NCBI RefSeq assembly: GCF_038397715.1
Contig: NZ_CP151633.1
Location: 372,001-436,000 of the forward strand
Direction of reading: 5' to 3'
Length of the DNA: 64,000 bases
DNA from: Microbacterium sp. LWO14-1.2
GTDB taxonomy: Bacteria; Actinomycetota; Actinomycetes; Actinomycetales; Microbacteriaceae
The notes beneath the pieces are model-generated. The model saw only the letters and a list, made by a program, of their open reading frames with translations. It made no database searches and was not told the DNA's origin. Each line of letters begins with the position of its first letter. Position 1 is the stretch's first letter. A program made the position numbers and the translations under genes. This document shows, one piece after another, positions 28,640-37,635 of this stretch.

Positions 28640-29808
28640 CAGGACTCCAGGGAGGTCGGGTCGGGCTCGGGGGCTGTCGCCGGCTTCTTGCGACGGGTGG
28701 GCATCAGGGTGATCACGAGGCAGGCGACGATGCCGACCACGCCGAAGGCGACGCCGGGGAGGTACTGCCCCGGCCAGTCCTCGCGGGCGCCCACGTACAT
28801 GAGCAGCACGGCGAACGAGATGATGGCCGTCCACGCGTAGAAGATGAGCACGGCGTCGCGGTCGCGGTGGCCGAGGTCCAGCATCCGGTGGTGCAGGTGC
28901 TTGCGGTCGGGTGAGAACGGGCTCTTCCCCGCGTTCATGCGCCGCAGCACGGCGAGGCCGAAGTCGAGCAGCGGCAGCAGCACCACGAGCAGCGGCAGCA
29001 GGATCGGGATGAACGCACCGAGCAGCTGCGAGCGGCCGAGTCTTTCGAGATCGAGCGCCGAGGGCTCCAGCTGACCCGTCACGGCGACGGCCGACGTCGC
29101 CATGAGCAGACCGAGGACGAGCGCGCCCGAGTCGCCCATGAAGATCTTCGCGGGGCTCCAGTTGAACGGGAGGAAGCCGATGCACGCGCCGATCAGCACC
29201 GCGGCGAGGAACGATGCGAGGTTGAAGTAGCTCGACGCGCCCGTGTCGCGGGTGAGGATATAGGAATAGGCGAAGAAGACGCCGTTCGCGATCAGGCACA
29301 CGCCGGCCACCAGACCGTCGAGTCCGTCGATGAAGTTGACGGCGTTCATGACGATCACGATCGCGAACATCGTGATCGTGATGCTCAGCCAGCTCGAGAA
29401 CACGATCAGGTCGCCGAAGGGCAGGGACAGGATCTGCAGACCGCCGCCGACCGTGATGATGCCCGCAGCGAGGAACTGGGCGCCGAGCTTGATCATCCAG
29501 TCGAGGTCCCAGAGGTCGTCGACGACGCCGATGATCGCGATGAGGAGAGCAGCGGCGAGCACAGACCACATGGTCTGCGGCGGCGTCCAGATCGTCGCGA
29601 AGAACGGGTTGAACGCCGAGATGCCCATGGCGACGGCGATGCCGAGGAAGATGGCGACCCCGCCGAGTCGCGGCTTCGGCGTCGTGTGCACGTCGCGCTC
29701 GCGGATGGCCGGGTACAGCTTGAACCGCAGGCTCACCTTCAGGACCACCCACGTGAGCGCGAACGTGATCGCGGCGGTGATGAGGACCGTGAAGAGGTAC
29801 TGCTTCAC
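28639..29808 (-). CDS. wecA: UDP-GlcNAc:undecaprenyl-phosphate GlcNAc-1-phosphate transferase (WecA/MraY family)
   Basis: A polyprenyl-phosphate sugar-1-phosphate transferase of 389 residues and about eleven membrane segments. The family motifs are VVDDLWDLDW (metal Asp pair), NAVNFIDGLDGL, FMGDSGALVLG, and the His motif KHLHHRMLDLGH that marks WecA/TagO rather than MraY. It loads GlcNAc-1-P on the lipid carrier for wall polymer synthesis. The same place, between tsaC and atpI/atpB, is held by wecA in Mycobacterium. The GTG start overlaps the tsaC stop by four bases. Confidence 0.9.
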   Translation of the reverse strand: MKQYLFTVLITAAITFALTWVVLKVSLRFKLYPAIRERDVHTTPKPRLGGVAIFLGIAVAMGISAFNPFFATIWTPPQTMWSVLAAALLIAIIGVVDDLWDLDWMIKLGAQFLAAGIITVGGGLQILSLPFGDLIVFSSWLSITITMFAIVIVMNAVNFIDGLDGLVAGVCLIANGVFFAYSYILTRDTGASSYFNLASFLAAVLIGACIGFLPFNWSPAKIFMGDSGALVLGLLMATSAVAVTGQLEPSALDLERLGRSQLLGAFIPILLPLLVVLLPLLDFGLAVLRRMNAGKSPFSPDRKHLHHRMLDLGHRDRDAVLIFYAWTAIISFAVLLMYVGAREDWPGQYLPGVAFGVVGIVACLVITLMPTRRKKPATAPEPDPTSLES

Positions 29809-30509
29809 GAATCCCCGTCCGCTTCGTCGCTCGGCTCGGGCTCGAGCAGATCGCCGAGCACCTCTTCGAGCCGCTCCCGGCTGACCGCACCCTGGCGCAG
29901 GATGCGCGCGCGGCCGGTCGCCTGCTCCATGCCGCGGGGCACGAGCGAGGTGGCGTCGACGATCGTCGAGGCGATGCCCTCCCGGCTGATGCCGTCGGCG
30001 AGGTACACCGCGACGCTGTCGCCCAGCATCCGCTCGGCGTCATACGCCGAGATCGCCGCATCGCGTCCGGTGAGGTTCGCGCTCGACACGGCGAGCGGCC
30101 CCGTCTCGGCCAGCAGCTCGAGTGCGACGCGACCCTCCGGCATCCGCACGGCGACGGTGCCCTCGGTCTCGCCGAGATCCCAGACAAGAGAAGGCTGCGC
30201 GGGGAGGACGATCGTGAGACCGCCCGGCCAGAACTCGTCGACGAGGCGCTGGACCGGCTCCGGCACCGACTCGGCGAGGGCGACCAGGGTGTCCTTCGAG
30301 CCGATCAGCACGGGCGGCGGCTGGTTGCGGCCCCGCCCCTTGGCGTCGAGGAGCCGCTGCACGGCAGCGGGCGAGAAGGCGTCGGCGGCGACGCCGTAGA
30401 CGGTGTCGGTGGGCATGACGATGAGCTCGCCCCTGGCGATGGCCTGGCGCGCGTGACGCATGCCGGCGAGGAGCTCGGACTCGTCGCCGCAGTCGAAGAT
30501 GGTGGACAT
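29805..30509 (-). CDS. tsaC: L-threonylcarbamoyladenylate synthase (Sua5/YwlC/TsaC)
   Basis: This 234-residue enzyme makes threonylcarbamoyl-AMP for the t6A modification of ANN-decoding tRNAs. The YrdC-fold motifs are ELIVMPTDTVYGVAADA, LLDAKGRGRNQPPPVLI, PGGLTIVLP and GPLAVSSANLTG. The usual second lysine-rich KxR region is replaced by AKGRGRN. At this length it lacks the long C-terminal Sua5 domain. It overlaps wecA by four bases and follows prmC by 50 bases, the common actinobacterial order. Confidence 0.93.
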   Translation of the reverse strand: MSTIFDCGDESELLAGMRHARQAIARGELIVMPTDTVYGVAADAFSPAAVQRLLDAKGRGRNQPPPVLIGSKDTLVALAESVPEPVQRLVDEFWPGGLTIVLPAQPSLVWDLGETEGTVAVRMPEGRVALELLAETGPLAVSSANLTGRDAAISAYDAERMLGDSVAVYLADGISREGIASTIVDATSLVPRGMEQATGRARILRQGAVSRERLEEVLGDLLEPEPSDEADGDS

Positions 30510-30559
30510 GACCTTCCGATTCTAGACGGCGGGTGCCTGTGCGACCGGTGACGACGCCG

Positions 30560-31420
30560 TCACGGCCGCAGGGCGGTGGTCGCCCTGTCGCGCAGCGTGA
30601 GATCGCGGTGGGTGGCCGCCGCGCGCCATCCGTCGCGCGTGAGGATGCTGCGGATCTCCTCGCCCTGCAGCTCGCCGTGCTCGATCACCAGCAGACCCCC
30701 GGGGCGCAGCAGCTCGAGTGCGCGGATGCTGAGCACGCGCACGATGTCGAGACCGTCCTCCCCGCCGTACAGCGCCATGGCCGGATCGAACAGGCGCACC
30801 TCGGGGTCGCGGGGCACCGCGGCGTCCGGCACGTACGGCGGATTCGAGATCACGACGGATGCCGTGCCGTCCAGGTCGCGGAACGCCTCGCCCAGGTCCT
30901 CGTTCACGAGCGTCAGATTCGCCGCCCCGCCCGTGTTGCGCTCGGCCCAGGGGAAGGCGTCCGGCGAGAGCTCGGTCGCGAAGATCCGCGAGTGCGGCAC
31001 CTCCGTGGCCATGGCGAGGGCGATCGCGCCGGACCCGGTGCCGAGATCGATGCCGATGGGGTCCGGCTCCGGGGCCGCGAGCAACGCATCGATCGCGAAC
31101 TGCACCACGGTCTCGGTCTCCGGACGCGGCACGAAGACCCCGGGACCGACGGCCAGCTCGAGATGACGGAAGGGCGCGGTGCCGGTGATGTGCTGCAGCG
31201 GCTCACGACCCTCGCGACGCGTCACGAGAGCATCGAGCGCCGCGGCGTCCGCGTCCGACACGGCGTCGCCCCGGACGGTCGCCGCCTGCACCTCCCCCCG
31301 ACGGATGCCGAGGACGTGACCGGCCAGGAGCTCGGCGTCGACCAGCGGATCCGGGACGCCGGCGGCGGCGAGCCGCGCCGCGGCAGCGCGCACGAGTGCG
31401 GCAAGAGAGGTGTCGGGCAT
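30560..31420 (-). CDS. prmC: Peptide chain release factor N5-glutamine methyltransferase
   Basis: PrmC (HemK) methylates the Gln of the GGQ motif of release factors. The 286-residue protein has an N-terminal helical domain, the SAM motif DLGTGSGAIAL (125-135), and catalytic NPPY (193-196). The ATG at 31420 is chosen over the upstream frame start because GGAGG lies just before it and a TACGCT box ends seven bases upstream. Its substrate gene prfA is nearby but separated by cysK-cysE and a membrane protein gene. Confidence 0.94.
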   Translation of the reverse strand: MPDTSLAALVRAAAARLAAAGVPDPLVDAELLAGHVLGIRRGEVQAATVRGDAVSDADAAALDALVTRREGREPLQHITGTAPFRHLELAVGPGVFVPRPETETVVQFAIDALLAAPEPDPIGIDLGTGSGAIALAMATEVPHSRIFATELSPDAFPWAERNTGGAANLTLVNEDLGEAFRDLDGTASVVISNPPYVPDAAVPRDPEVRLFDPAMALYGGEDGLDIVRVLSIRALELLRPGGLLVIEHGELQGEEIRSILTRDGWRAAATHRDLTLRDRATTALRP

Positions 31421-31427
31421 GCCCTCC

Positions 31428-31433
31428 AGCGTA
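31428..31433 (-). promoter_or_regulatory. -10 box before prmC
   Basis: TACGCT on the minus strand ends seven bases before the prmC ATG. The spacer contains GGAGGG, so either leaderless or very short-leader initiation is possible. Confidence 0.4.
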
Positions 31434-31518
31434 GAGCGCCACACCCGTCACATTGCCTCCCCGCACCGGTCGCTCGCCTAGGCTGGAGCCCAGTCACCCC
31501 GCACAGGAAGGCGCTCTC

Positions 31519-32457
31519 ATGCCCGGCATCCACTCCGACATCACCACGGCGTTCGGCAACACCCCGCTGGTCCGCCTCAACCGGGTGACCGAGGGCGTCG
31601 ACGCCACGGTGCTCGCCAAGCTCGAGTTCTACAACCCGGCGTCGAGCGTCAAGGACCGCCTCGGCATCGCGATCGTCGACGCCGCCGAGGCATCGGGCGA
31701 GCTGAAGCCCGGCGGGACGATCGTCGAGGCCACGAGCGGCAACACCGGCATCGCCCTGGCGATGGTCGGCGCCGCACGCGGCTACAAGGTGATCCTCACG
31801 ATGCCCGCCTCCATGTCGAAGGAGCGCCGCATGCTGCTGAAGGCGTTCGGCGCAGAGTTGGTGCTCACCGACCCCACCAAGGGCATGACCCACGCGGTCG
31901 CCGAGGCCGAGGCCATCGCGGCGAAGACCCCGGGCGCCGTGCTCGCCAAGCAGTTCGCGAATGAGGCGAACCCGGCCATCCACCGCAAGACCACCGCGGA
32001 GGAGATCCTGCGCGACACCGACGGGAACGTCGACTACTTCGTGGCGGGCATCGGCACCGGCGGCACCATCACCGGCGTCGGTCAGGTGCTCAAGGAGCGC
32101 ATCCCCGGGGTCACGGTCGTCGCCGTCGAGCCCAAGGACTCCCCCATCCTCACCGAGGGCCACCCCGGACCCCACAAGATCCAGGGCATCGGCCCGAACT
32201 TCGTTCCGCCGATCCTCGACCGCGAGGTGCTCGACGAGGTCATCGACGTCACCTTCGACGACGCGATCCGCGTGGCCCGCGAGACCGCCGCCGGAGAGGG
32301 CATCCTCGTCGGCATGTCGAGCGGCGCCGCGATCTGGGCGGCTCTGGAGATCGCGAAGCGCCCGGAGGCCGCCGGCAAGACGATCGTCGTGATCATCCCC
32401 TCGTTCGGCGAGCGGTACCTGTCTACCGCTCTCTACGAGCACCTGCGCGAGGCCTGA
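31519..32457 (+). CDS. cysK: Cysteine synthase (O-acetylserine sulfhydrylase)
   Basis: A PLP enzyme of 312 residues making cysteine from O-acetylserine and sulfide. The PLP lysine is Lys45 (ASSVKDRLG), the substrate loop is EATSGNTG, and the phosphate-binding loop is [10 protein letters not shown]. The ATG at 31519 has AGGAAG upstream. A possible promoter is TTGCCT (31453-31458) with TAGGCT (31479-31484), but the 20-base spacing is long. cysE follows after eight bases, so both are one operon and the proteins may form the cysteine synthase complex. Confidence 0.96.
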   Translation: MPGIHSDITTAFGNTPLVRLNRVTEGVDATVLAKLEFYNPASSVKDRLGIAIVDAAEASGELKPGGTIVEATSGNTGIALAMVGAARGYKVILTMPASMSKERRMLLKAFGAELVLTDPTKGMTHAVAEAEAIAAKTPGAVLAKQFANEANPAIHRKTTAEEILRDTDGNVDYFVAGIGTGGTITGVGQVLKERIPGVTVVAVEPKDSPILTEGHPGPHKIQGIGPNFVPPILDREVLDEVIDVTFDDAIRVARETAAGEGILVGMSSGAAIWAALEIAKRPEAAGKTIVVIIPSFGERYLSTALYEHLREA

Positions 32458-32465
32458 CCCGCCCG

Positions 32466-33035
32466 ATGAACGTCATCGGTCGACTGCGCGAGGACATCGC
32501 CGCCGCGCGTCTCCGCGATCCCGCGGCCCGGAGTTCCGTCGAGGTCGCGCTGCTCTATCCAGGACTGCACGCGATCTGGGCGCACCGCGTCTGGCATGCG
32601 CTGTGGCGCCGTCGACTGCGGCTGCTCGCCCGCGCCGGCTCGCAGATCTCCCGGTGGCTCACGGGCATCGAGATCCACCCCGGTGCACGCATCGGACGAC
32701 GGTTCTTCATCGACCACGGCATGGGTGTCGTGATCGGCGAGACGGCCGAGATCGGCGACGACGTCATGCTGTACCACGGCGTCACGCTCGGCGGACGGAC
32801 GCGCGACTCGGGCAAGCGGCATCCGACGCTCGGCGACGGCGTCGCTGTCGGAGCGGGCGCGAAGATCCTCGGCCCGGTGACGATCGGGGCGCACTCGGTG
32901 GTGGGCGCGAACGCCGTCGTCACCCGCGACGCACCGGCCGACAGCATCCTCGTGGGCGTCCCGGCGAAGCCCCGAGGCCGCACTGTCGGAGAGGACACGA
33001 GAGCACTGCTCACCGCACCCGAGTACTCGATCTGA
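32466..33035 (+). CDS. cysE: Serine O-acetyltransferase
   Basis: A 189-residue short-form serine acetyltransferase (EpsC type). It supplies O-acetylserine to CysK. The left-handed beta-helix hexapeptides are clear ([35 protein letters not shown]) with catalytic His in DHGMG. The last residue is Ile (EYSI), the conserved C-terminal residue that inserts into the CysK active site. It is eight bases after cysK. Confidence 0.95.
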   Translation: MNVIGRLREDIAAARLRDPAARSSVEVALLYPGLHAIWAHRVWHALWRRRLRLLARAGSQISRWLTGIEIHPGARIGRRFFIDHGMGVVIGETAEIGDDVMLYHGVTLGGRTRDSGKRHPTLGDGVAVGAGAKILGPVTIGAHSVVGANAVVTRDAPADSILVGVPAKPRGRTVGEDTRALLTAPEYSI

Positions 33036-33046
33036 ATCGGGCCGAG

Positions 33047-33451
33047 TCAGCGGCGGCGGCGGCGCTCCTCGTCGGGCTTCTTGAGGAACAGCCGCGGCAG
33101 CAGCACGCTGCCCAGGGCGGTGATGATCCACACGATCAGCGCGCCGAGCAGCCAGCCGGACGCGTCGACGATGCGGAGTCCGCCGACAGGCAGCAGCACG
33201 ACCACCACGAGGGCGACGAGCGTCGAGATGATCCCGATACCGCCCATCAACACGGGCGCGTAGCGGTCGGCGAGTCGGCTCGCGATCGGAGCGAGGATGC
33301 TCTGCACGATCGCGAAGACCACGATGCAGACGACGAATCCCCACCACCGGTCCCACTGGATGCGGAACCCGTCGAGCAGGAGGTCGGCGACGATCAGCCC
33401 CAGGGCGGCGGACGCGAGGTACATCACTGCGCGGAACAGGAAGGTGATCAC
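33047..33451 (-). CDS. Four-helix membrane protein (phage holin / DUF360-type family)
   Basis: A 134-residue protein with four membrane segments, a hydrophilic loop RLADRYAP, and a basic end (KKPDEERRRRR). The pattern matches the bacterial membrane family often labelled phage holin family, although no phage gene is near. Function is unknown. The GTG start follows a TAGGCT box by six bases (33458-33463). It is 31 bases after the prfA stop on the same strand but appears to have its own promoter. Confidence 0.75.
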   Translation of the reverse strand: MITFLFRAVMYLASAALGLIVADLLLDGFRIQWDRWWGFVVCIVVFAIVQSILAPIASRLADRYAPVLMGGIGIISTLVALVVVVLLPVGGLRIVDASGWLLGALIVWIITALGSVLLPRLFLKKPDEERRRRR

Positions 33452-33457
33452 GGCCCG

Positions 33458-33463
33458 AGCCTA
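33458..33463 (-). promoter_or_regulatory. -10 box before the small membrane protein
   Basis: TAGGCT on the minus strand, six bases before the GTG start; no Shine-Dalgarno. Confidence 0.45.
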
Positions 33464-33482
33464 GCGCTCGGTCCGCGCGGGG

Positions 33483-34562
33483 TCAGCCCTCCGAGCCGAC
33501 AGCGGCGAGCCGGGCCTCTTCGTCGGCCTGGATCGCGCTCTCGATGATGGGCTCGAGCGCGCCGTCCATGACCTGGTCGAGGTTGTAGGCCTTGAATCCG
33601 GTGCGGTGGTCGGCGATCCGGTTCTCGGGGAAGTTGTAGGTGCGGATGCGCTCCGAGCGGTCCATGCCCCGGATCTGCGACTTGCGTGCGTCGGATGCCG
33701 CGGCGTCCAGCTCCTCCTGCTGCTTCGCGAGGAGCCGCGCACGGAGCACGCGCATGGCGGCCTCGCGGTTCTGCAGCTGCGACTTCTCGTTCTGCATGGA
33801 GACGACGATCCCCGTCGGCACGTGGGTGATGCGCACCGCCGAGTCGGTCGTGTTCACCGACTGACCCCCGGGCCCCGACGAGCGGAACACGTCGATCTTG
33901 AGGTCGTTCTGGTTGATCTCGATCTCGTCGGGCTCGTCGACCTCGGGGAACACGAGCACGCCAGTGGTCGAGGTGTGGATGCGGCCCTGCGACTCGGTCG
34001 CCGGCACACGCTGCACGCGGTGCACTCCACCCTCGTACTTGAGGTGGGCCCACACGCCCTGCGCGGGGTCGGACGACGACCCCTTGATCGCGACCTGCAC
34101 GTCTTTGTAGCCGCCGAGGTCGGACTCGTTGCGCTCCAGGAGCTCGGTCTTCCACCCCTTCGATGCGGCGTACTGCACGTACATGCGCAGCAGATCGGCG
34201 GCGAACAGTGCCGACTCGGCGCCGCCCTCCCCCGCCTTGATCTCCATGATCACGTCGCGCGCGTCGTCGGGATCGCGCGGGATCAGCAGACGACGCAGCT
34301 TCTCCTGGGCGGCCTGCAGCCCCTGCTCGAGCACCGGCACCTCGTCGGCGAACGCCTCGTCCTCCCGCGCGAGCTCGCGCGCGGCCTCCAGATCGTCGGA
34401 TGCCGCGACCCACGCCTCATGCGCCGCGACGATGCGCGACAGCTCGGCGTAGCGCCGGTTCACGCGCTTGGCGCGTGCGGCGTCGGCGTGCACCGCCGGG
34501 TCGGAGAGTTCCTCCTGCACCCGGCGGTGCTCGTCGATCAGAGTCTGGACGGACTCGAACAC
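33483..34562 (-). CDS. prfA: Peptide chain release factor 1
   Basis: RF1 reads UAA and UAG stop codons. The 359 residues are normal, with the GGQ motif ([15 protein letters not shown], around residue 231) that PrmC methylates, and the N-terminal coiled region. It lies 11 bases after rho, so the pair is probably one transcript. Confidence 0.97.
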   Translation of the reverse strand: MFESVQTLIDEHRRVQEELSDPAVHADAARAKRVNRRYAELSRIVAAHEAWVAASDDLEAARELAREDEAFADEVPVLEQGLQAAQEKLRRLLIPRDPDDARDVIMEIKAGEGGAESALFAADLLRMYVQYAASKGWKTELLERNESDLGGYKDVQVAIKGSSSDPAQGVWAHLKYEGGVHRVQRVPATESQGRIHTSTTGVLVFPEVDEPDEIEINQNDLKIDVFRSSGPGGQSVNTTDSAVRITHVPTGIVVSMQNEKSQLQNREAAMRVLRARLLAKQQEELDAAASDARKSQIRGMDRSERIRTYNFPENRIADHRTGFKAYNLDQVMDGALEPIIESAIQADEEARLAAVGSEG

Positions 34563-34573
34563 GGCGGATCCGC

Positions 34574-36487
34574 TCAGCGGATGTTGTTGTCGTGCCCGTG
34601 GCCGCCTGCGGGCAGCGTCGGGATCGACTTCTGCATCTGCACGAGGAACTCCACGTTCGAGTGGGTCTCCTTCAGCTTGCCGAGCACGACCTCGAGGGCC
34701 TGCTGCTGGTCGAGGCCGGCGAGGGCGCGACGCAGCTTCCAGGTGATCTTGACCTCGTCGGCCGAGAGCAGCATCTCTTCGCGGCGGGTGCTCGACGCGT
34801 TGACGTCGACCGCCGGGAAGATCCGCTTGTCGGCCAGCTGGCGCGACAGACGCAGCTCGCTGTTGCCGGTGCCCTTGAACTCCTCGAAGATGACCTCGTC
34901 CATCTTGGATCCGGTCTCGACGAGGGCGGTGGCGAGGATCGTGAGCGATCCGCCGTTCTCGATGTTGCGCGCAGCGCCGAAGAAGCGCTTGGGCGGGTAC
35001 AGCGCCGACGCGTCGACGCCACCCGTGAGCACGCGGCCCGATGCCGGAGCCGCGAGGTTGTAGGCGCGGCCGAGACGCGTGATCGAGTCGAGCAGCACGA
35101 CGACGTCGCGGCCCAGCTCGACGAGGCGCTTGGCGCGCTCGATCGCGAGCTCCGCGACCGTCGTGTGGTCCTCTGCCGGGCGGTCGAAGGTCGAGGCGAT
35201 GACCTCGCCCTTGACCGAGCGCTCCATGTCGGTGACCTCTTCGGGCCGCTCGTCGACGAGCACGACCATGAGGTGCACCTCGGGGTTGTTCTGCGCGATC
35301 GCGTTGGCGATCTGCTGCAGCACGATGGTCTTGCCTGCCTTGGGCGGTGCGACGATGAGGCCGCGCTGGCCCTTGCCGATCGGTGCGACGAGGTCGATGA
35401 TCCGCTGCGTGAGCTTCTCGGGCGCGGTCTCGAGGCGCAGGCGCTCCTGCGGGTACAGCGGCGTGAGCTTGCCGAACTCGACGCGCGTGGCGGCGTCGTC
35501 GACCGACAGGCCGTTGATCGAGTCGACCTTCACGAGCGCGTTGTACTTCTGACGGCCCTGCTGCTCGCCCTCGCGCGGCTGCTTGATCGATCCGACGATC
35601 GCGTCGCCCTTGCGCAGGTTGTACTTCTTCACCTGGCCGAGCGAGACGTAGACGTCGCTCGGACCCGCGAGGTACCCCGTGGTGCGCACGAACGCATAGT
35701 TGTCGAGCACGTCGAGGATGCCGGCGATCGGGATCAGGACGTCGTCCTCGCCGATCTCGGTCTCGAACTCGTCGGTCGGAGCTCCGCCGCGACGCTTGTT
35801 GCGCTGGCGGTTGCGGCCGTTGCCGCCCTGCTCGTCGTCAGCCGGAGCGCTCTGCTGCTGCTCCTGCTGACCGTTGCCGTTCTGGCCGCGTCCGCGGTTG
35901 CGGCTGCGGTTGCGGTTACGGTTGCGGCCGCCCTGCTCCTCGCCGCCCTCGGCGTTGTCGGAGCCGGCGTCGCCGGACGGCTGAGCGTCGGCCGGAGCGG
36001 ACTCCGCGGGCTTCTCGTCGGCCGGGACCGACTCGGCGTCGGCGGCGGGCTTCTTGGCGGTGCGACGACCGCGCCCCTTCTTCGGCTCGTCGGTCTGCTC
36101 CGGCGCGTCGGCGGCGGCAGCGGCAGCTGCGGCCTCGGCGAGCTTGTCGTCGGTCGCCGGCGCCGCGGGGGCCTCGGCGGACTCGGCCGCGGGCTCGGCG
36201 TCGGCCTTCTTCGCGCGGCTGCGGCGCGGGGCCTTCGCCTTGGGCGCCTCTGCGTCGGCAGCGGGCGCCGCATCGGCGGCAGCTGCCTCGGATGCCGGGG
36301 CCGCGTCCGCGGTCTCGGCGGCCTTCTCGGCCTTCGCCGCCGCGCTGGCGGTGGTCGCCCGTCGCGGGGCGCGCTTACGGGCCGGCGCCGCCGGGGCCTC
36401 GGTCGCGGTGTCGGATGCCGCGGCGGACGCCGGGGCTTCGGCAGCCGGAGCCGCCTGGTCGTTCTGGGTCTCGGAGAAGTTCTCCAC
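34574..36487 (-). CDS. rho: Transcription termination factor Rho
   Basis: The hexameric RNA helicase that ends transcription, 637 residues. Residues 1-180 are an Ala/Pro/Glu-rich low-complexity region. Residues about 185-245 are Arg/Asn/Gly-rich ([15 protein letters not shown]) and probably bind RNA. A cold-shock RNA-binding domain ([13 protein letters not shown]) is at 250-320, and the ATPase has APPKAGKT near residue 380 and [16 protein letters not shown]. The short helical N-terminal Rho domain (LPELKxxAxxLG type) common in other bacteria is not seen. The GTG start has GAGGGAG upstream. It precedes prfA. Confidence 0.96.
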   Translation of the reverse strand: MENFSETQNDQAAPAAEAPASAAASDTATEAPAAPARKRAPRRATTASAAAKAEKAAETADAAPASEAAAADAAPAADAEAPKAKAPRRSRAKKADAEPAAESAEAPAAPATDDKLAEAAAAAAAADAPEQTDEPKKGRGRRTAKKPAADAESVPADEKPAESAPADAQPSGDAGSDNAEGGEEQGGRNRNRNRSRNRGRGQNGNGQQEQQQSAPADDEQGGNGRNRQRNKRRGGAPTDEFETEIGEDDVLIPIAGILDVLDNYAFVRTTGYLAGPSDVYVSLGQVKKYNLRKGDAIVGSIKQPREGEQQGRQKYNALVKVDSINGLSVDDAATRVEFGKLTPLYPQERLRLETAPEKLTQRIIDLVAPIGKGQRGLIVAPPKAGKTIVLQQIANAIAQNNPEVHLMVVLVDERPEEVTDMERSVKGEVIASTFDRPAEDHTTVAELAIERAKRLVELGRDVVVLLDSITRLGRAYNLAAPASGRVLTGGVDASALYPPKRFFGAARNIENGGSLTILATALVETGSKMDEVIFEEFKGTGNSELRLSRQLADKRIFPAVDVNASSTRREEMLLSADEVKITWKLRRALAGLDQQQALEVVLGKLKETHSNVEFLVQMQKSIPTLPAGGHGHDNNIR

Positions 36488-36699
36488 GAGTGCTCCCTCT
36501 TTGGTCTCGAAGACATGAGCGGTACACGCGCAACGGGTGCTGCGCGCGATCGCACGGGCTGACGCTCGGCGCCGGCCGACCTCAGCACTGTGCTCCCGGG
36601 CCGACGACCTCTCGGAAGAGACGGCGTACTGGGAAGATCAGTGCATCAGGGGTTCACGTGCGGGTCTTGCAGAGTTGCAATGGGGCCAGATTCACGAAA

Positions 36700-37635
36700 C
36701 TACGTGGAGCCCTCCGCTCGGTTCCCCACTGTACCACCACGGACGTCGACCGCGAGCAGCAGCGCCTCCCACGGGGTGTCGGTCGTCGAGGCGGCGAGTT
36801 CGGCGGCATCCTGGCGGCTTCCCGGGCCGTCCGCGAGGACGAGCACGCTCGGCCCCGCGCCCGACACGACGGCGGCGAAGCCCGCAGCCCGCAGCGCCTG
36901 CACGAGCCGCTGCGTCTCGGGCATCGCCTCGGCACGGTAGTCCTGGTGCAGGCGGTCGGCCGTGGCGTCGAGGAGCAGCTCGGGACTCTGCATGAGAGCC
37001 GCGATCAGCAGCGCCGAACGCGACACGTTGAACACGGCATCCGCCGTCGACACCTGCGGCGGCTGCAGCGACCGGGCCTTCGACGTCGACATCGTGTACG
37101 ACGGGACGAGCACGAGCGGGGAGACGCCGCGGTGCACGAGCAGCTTCTTGTGCTGCGGTCCCCGTTCGCCCATCCAGGCGATCGTGAGGCCGCCGAACAG
37201 AGCGGGCGCGACGTTGTCGGGGTGCCCCTCGATCTCGGTGGCCAGGCGCAGCATGTCGGCGTCCTCGAGCTCGACGTCTCCCTCGAGCAGCCCCTTGGCG
37301 GCGAGGATGCCTGCGGTCACCGCGGCTCCGGACGAGCCGAGGCCGCGCCCGTGCGGCACGCCGTTCTCGGCGACGATGCGGAGGCCGGGCATGTCGCGCG
37401 CGACGTCGGCGTAGACGTGGGCGATCGTTCGCACGATGAGGTTGGACGCGTCGCGCGGGATCTCCTCCGCCCCGGATCCCGACACCTCGATCTCGAGCTC
37501 GCCCGCGGGCAGCTCGGTCACCAGCAGGGTGTCGTAGATGCTGAGAGCGAGACCGAGGGTGTCGAAACCCGGGCCGAGGTTCGCGCTCGTCGCGGGGACC
37601 GTCACCTCGACGGTGCGACCGAGGCCCACCGTCAC
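36700..37635 (-). CDS. thrB: Homoserine kinase
   Basis: A GHMP kinase of 311 residues phosphorylating homoserine for threonine synthesis. Motifs: VPATSANLGPGFDTLG at the N-terminus, the ATP loop PHGRGLGSSGAAV, and the C-terminal VSGAGPSVLVLA. The GTG at 37635 overlaps the hom stop (GTGA), so the pair is coupled. The frame is open for 180 codons upstream, but that part overlaps hom and is not coding. thrC, which often sits between hom and thrB, is absent here. Confidence 0.95.
   Translation of the reverse strand: MTVGLGRTVEVTVPATSANLGPGFDTLGLALSIYDTLLVTELPAGELEIEVSGSGAEEIPRDASNLIVRTIAHVYADVARDMPGLRIVAENGVPHGRGLGSSGAAVTAGILAAKGLLEGDVELEDADMLRLATEIEGHPDNVAPALFGGLTIAWMGERGPQHKKLLVHRGVSPLVLVPSYTMSTSKARSLQPPQVSTADAVFNVSRSALLIAALMQSPELLLDATADRLHQDYRAEAMPETQRLVQALRAAGFAAVVSGAGPSVLVLADGPGSRQDAAELAASTTDTPWEALLLAVDVRGGTVGNRAEGST

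Noticed and set aside
28640-30187. Minus-strand frame continuing upstream of the AtpI-like gene through wecA and tsaC
   Set aside because: Only the part from 28639 has a sensible start and membrane protein; the rest overlaps wecA and tsaC in another frame.
31445-31518. Possible sulfur-sensing riboswitch before cysK
   Set aside because: The leader after the suggested promoter is only about 30 bases, too short for an S-box or similar RNA.
33047-33451. Holin-like protein as a sign of a prophage
   Set aside because: No phage structural, lysis or integration gene is near; the family also occurs as ordinary membrane proteins.
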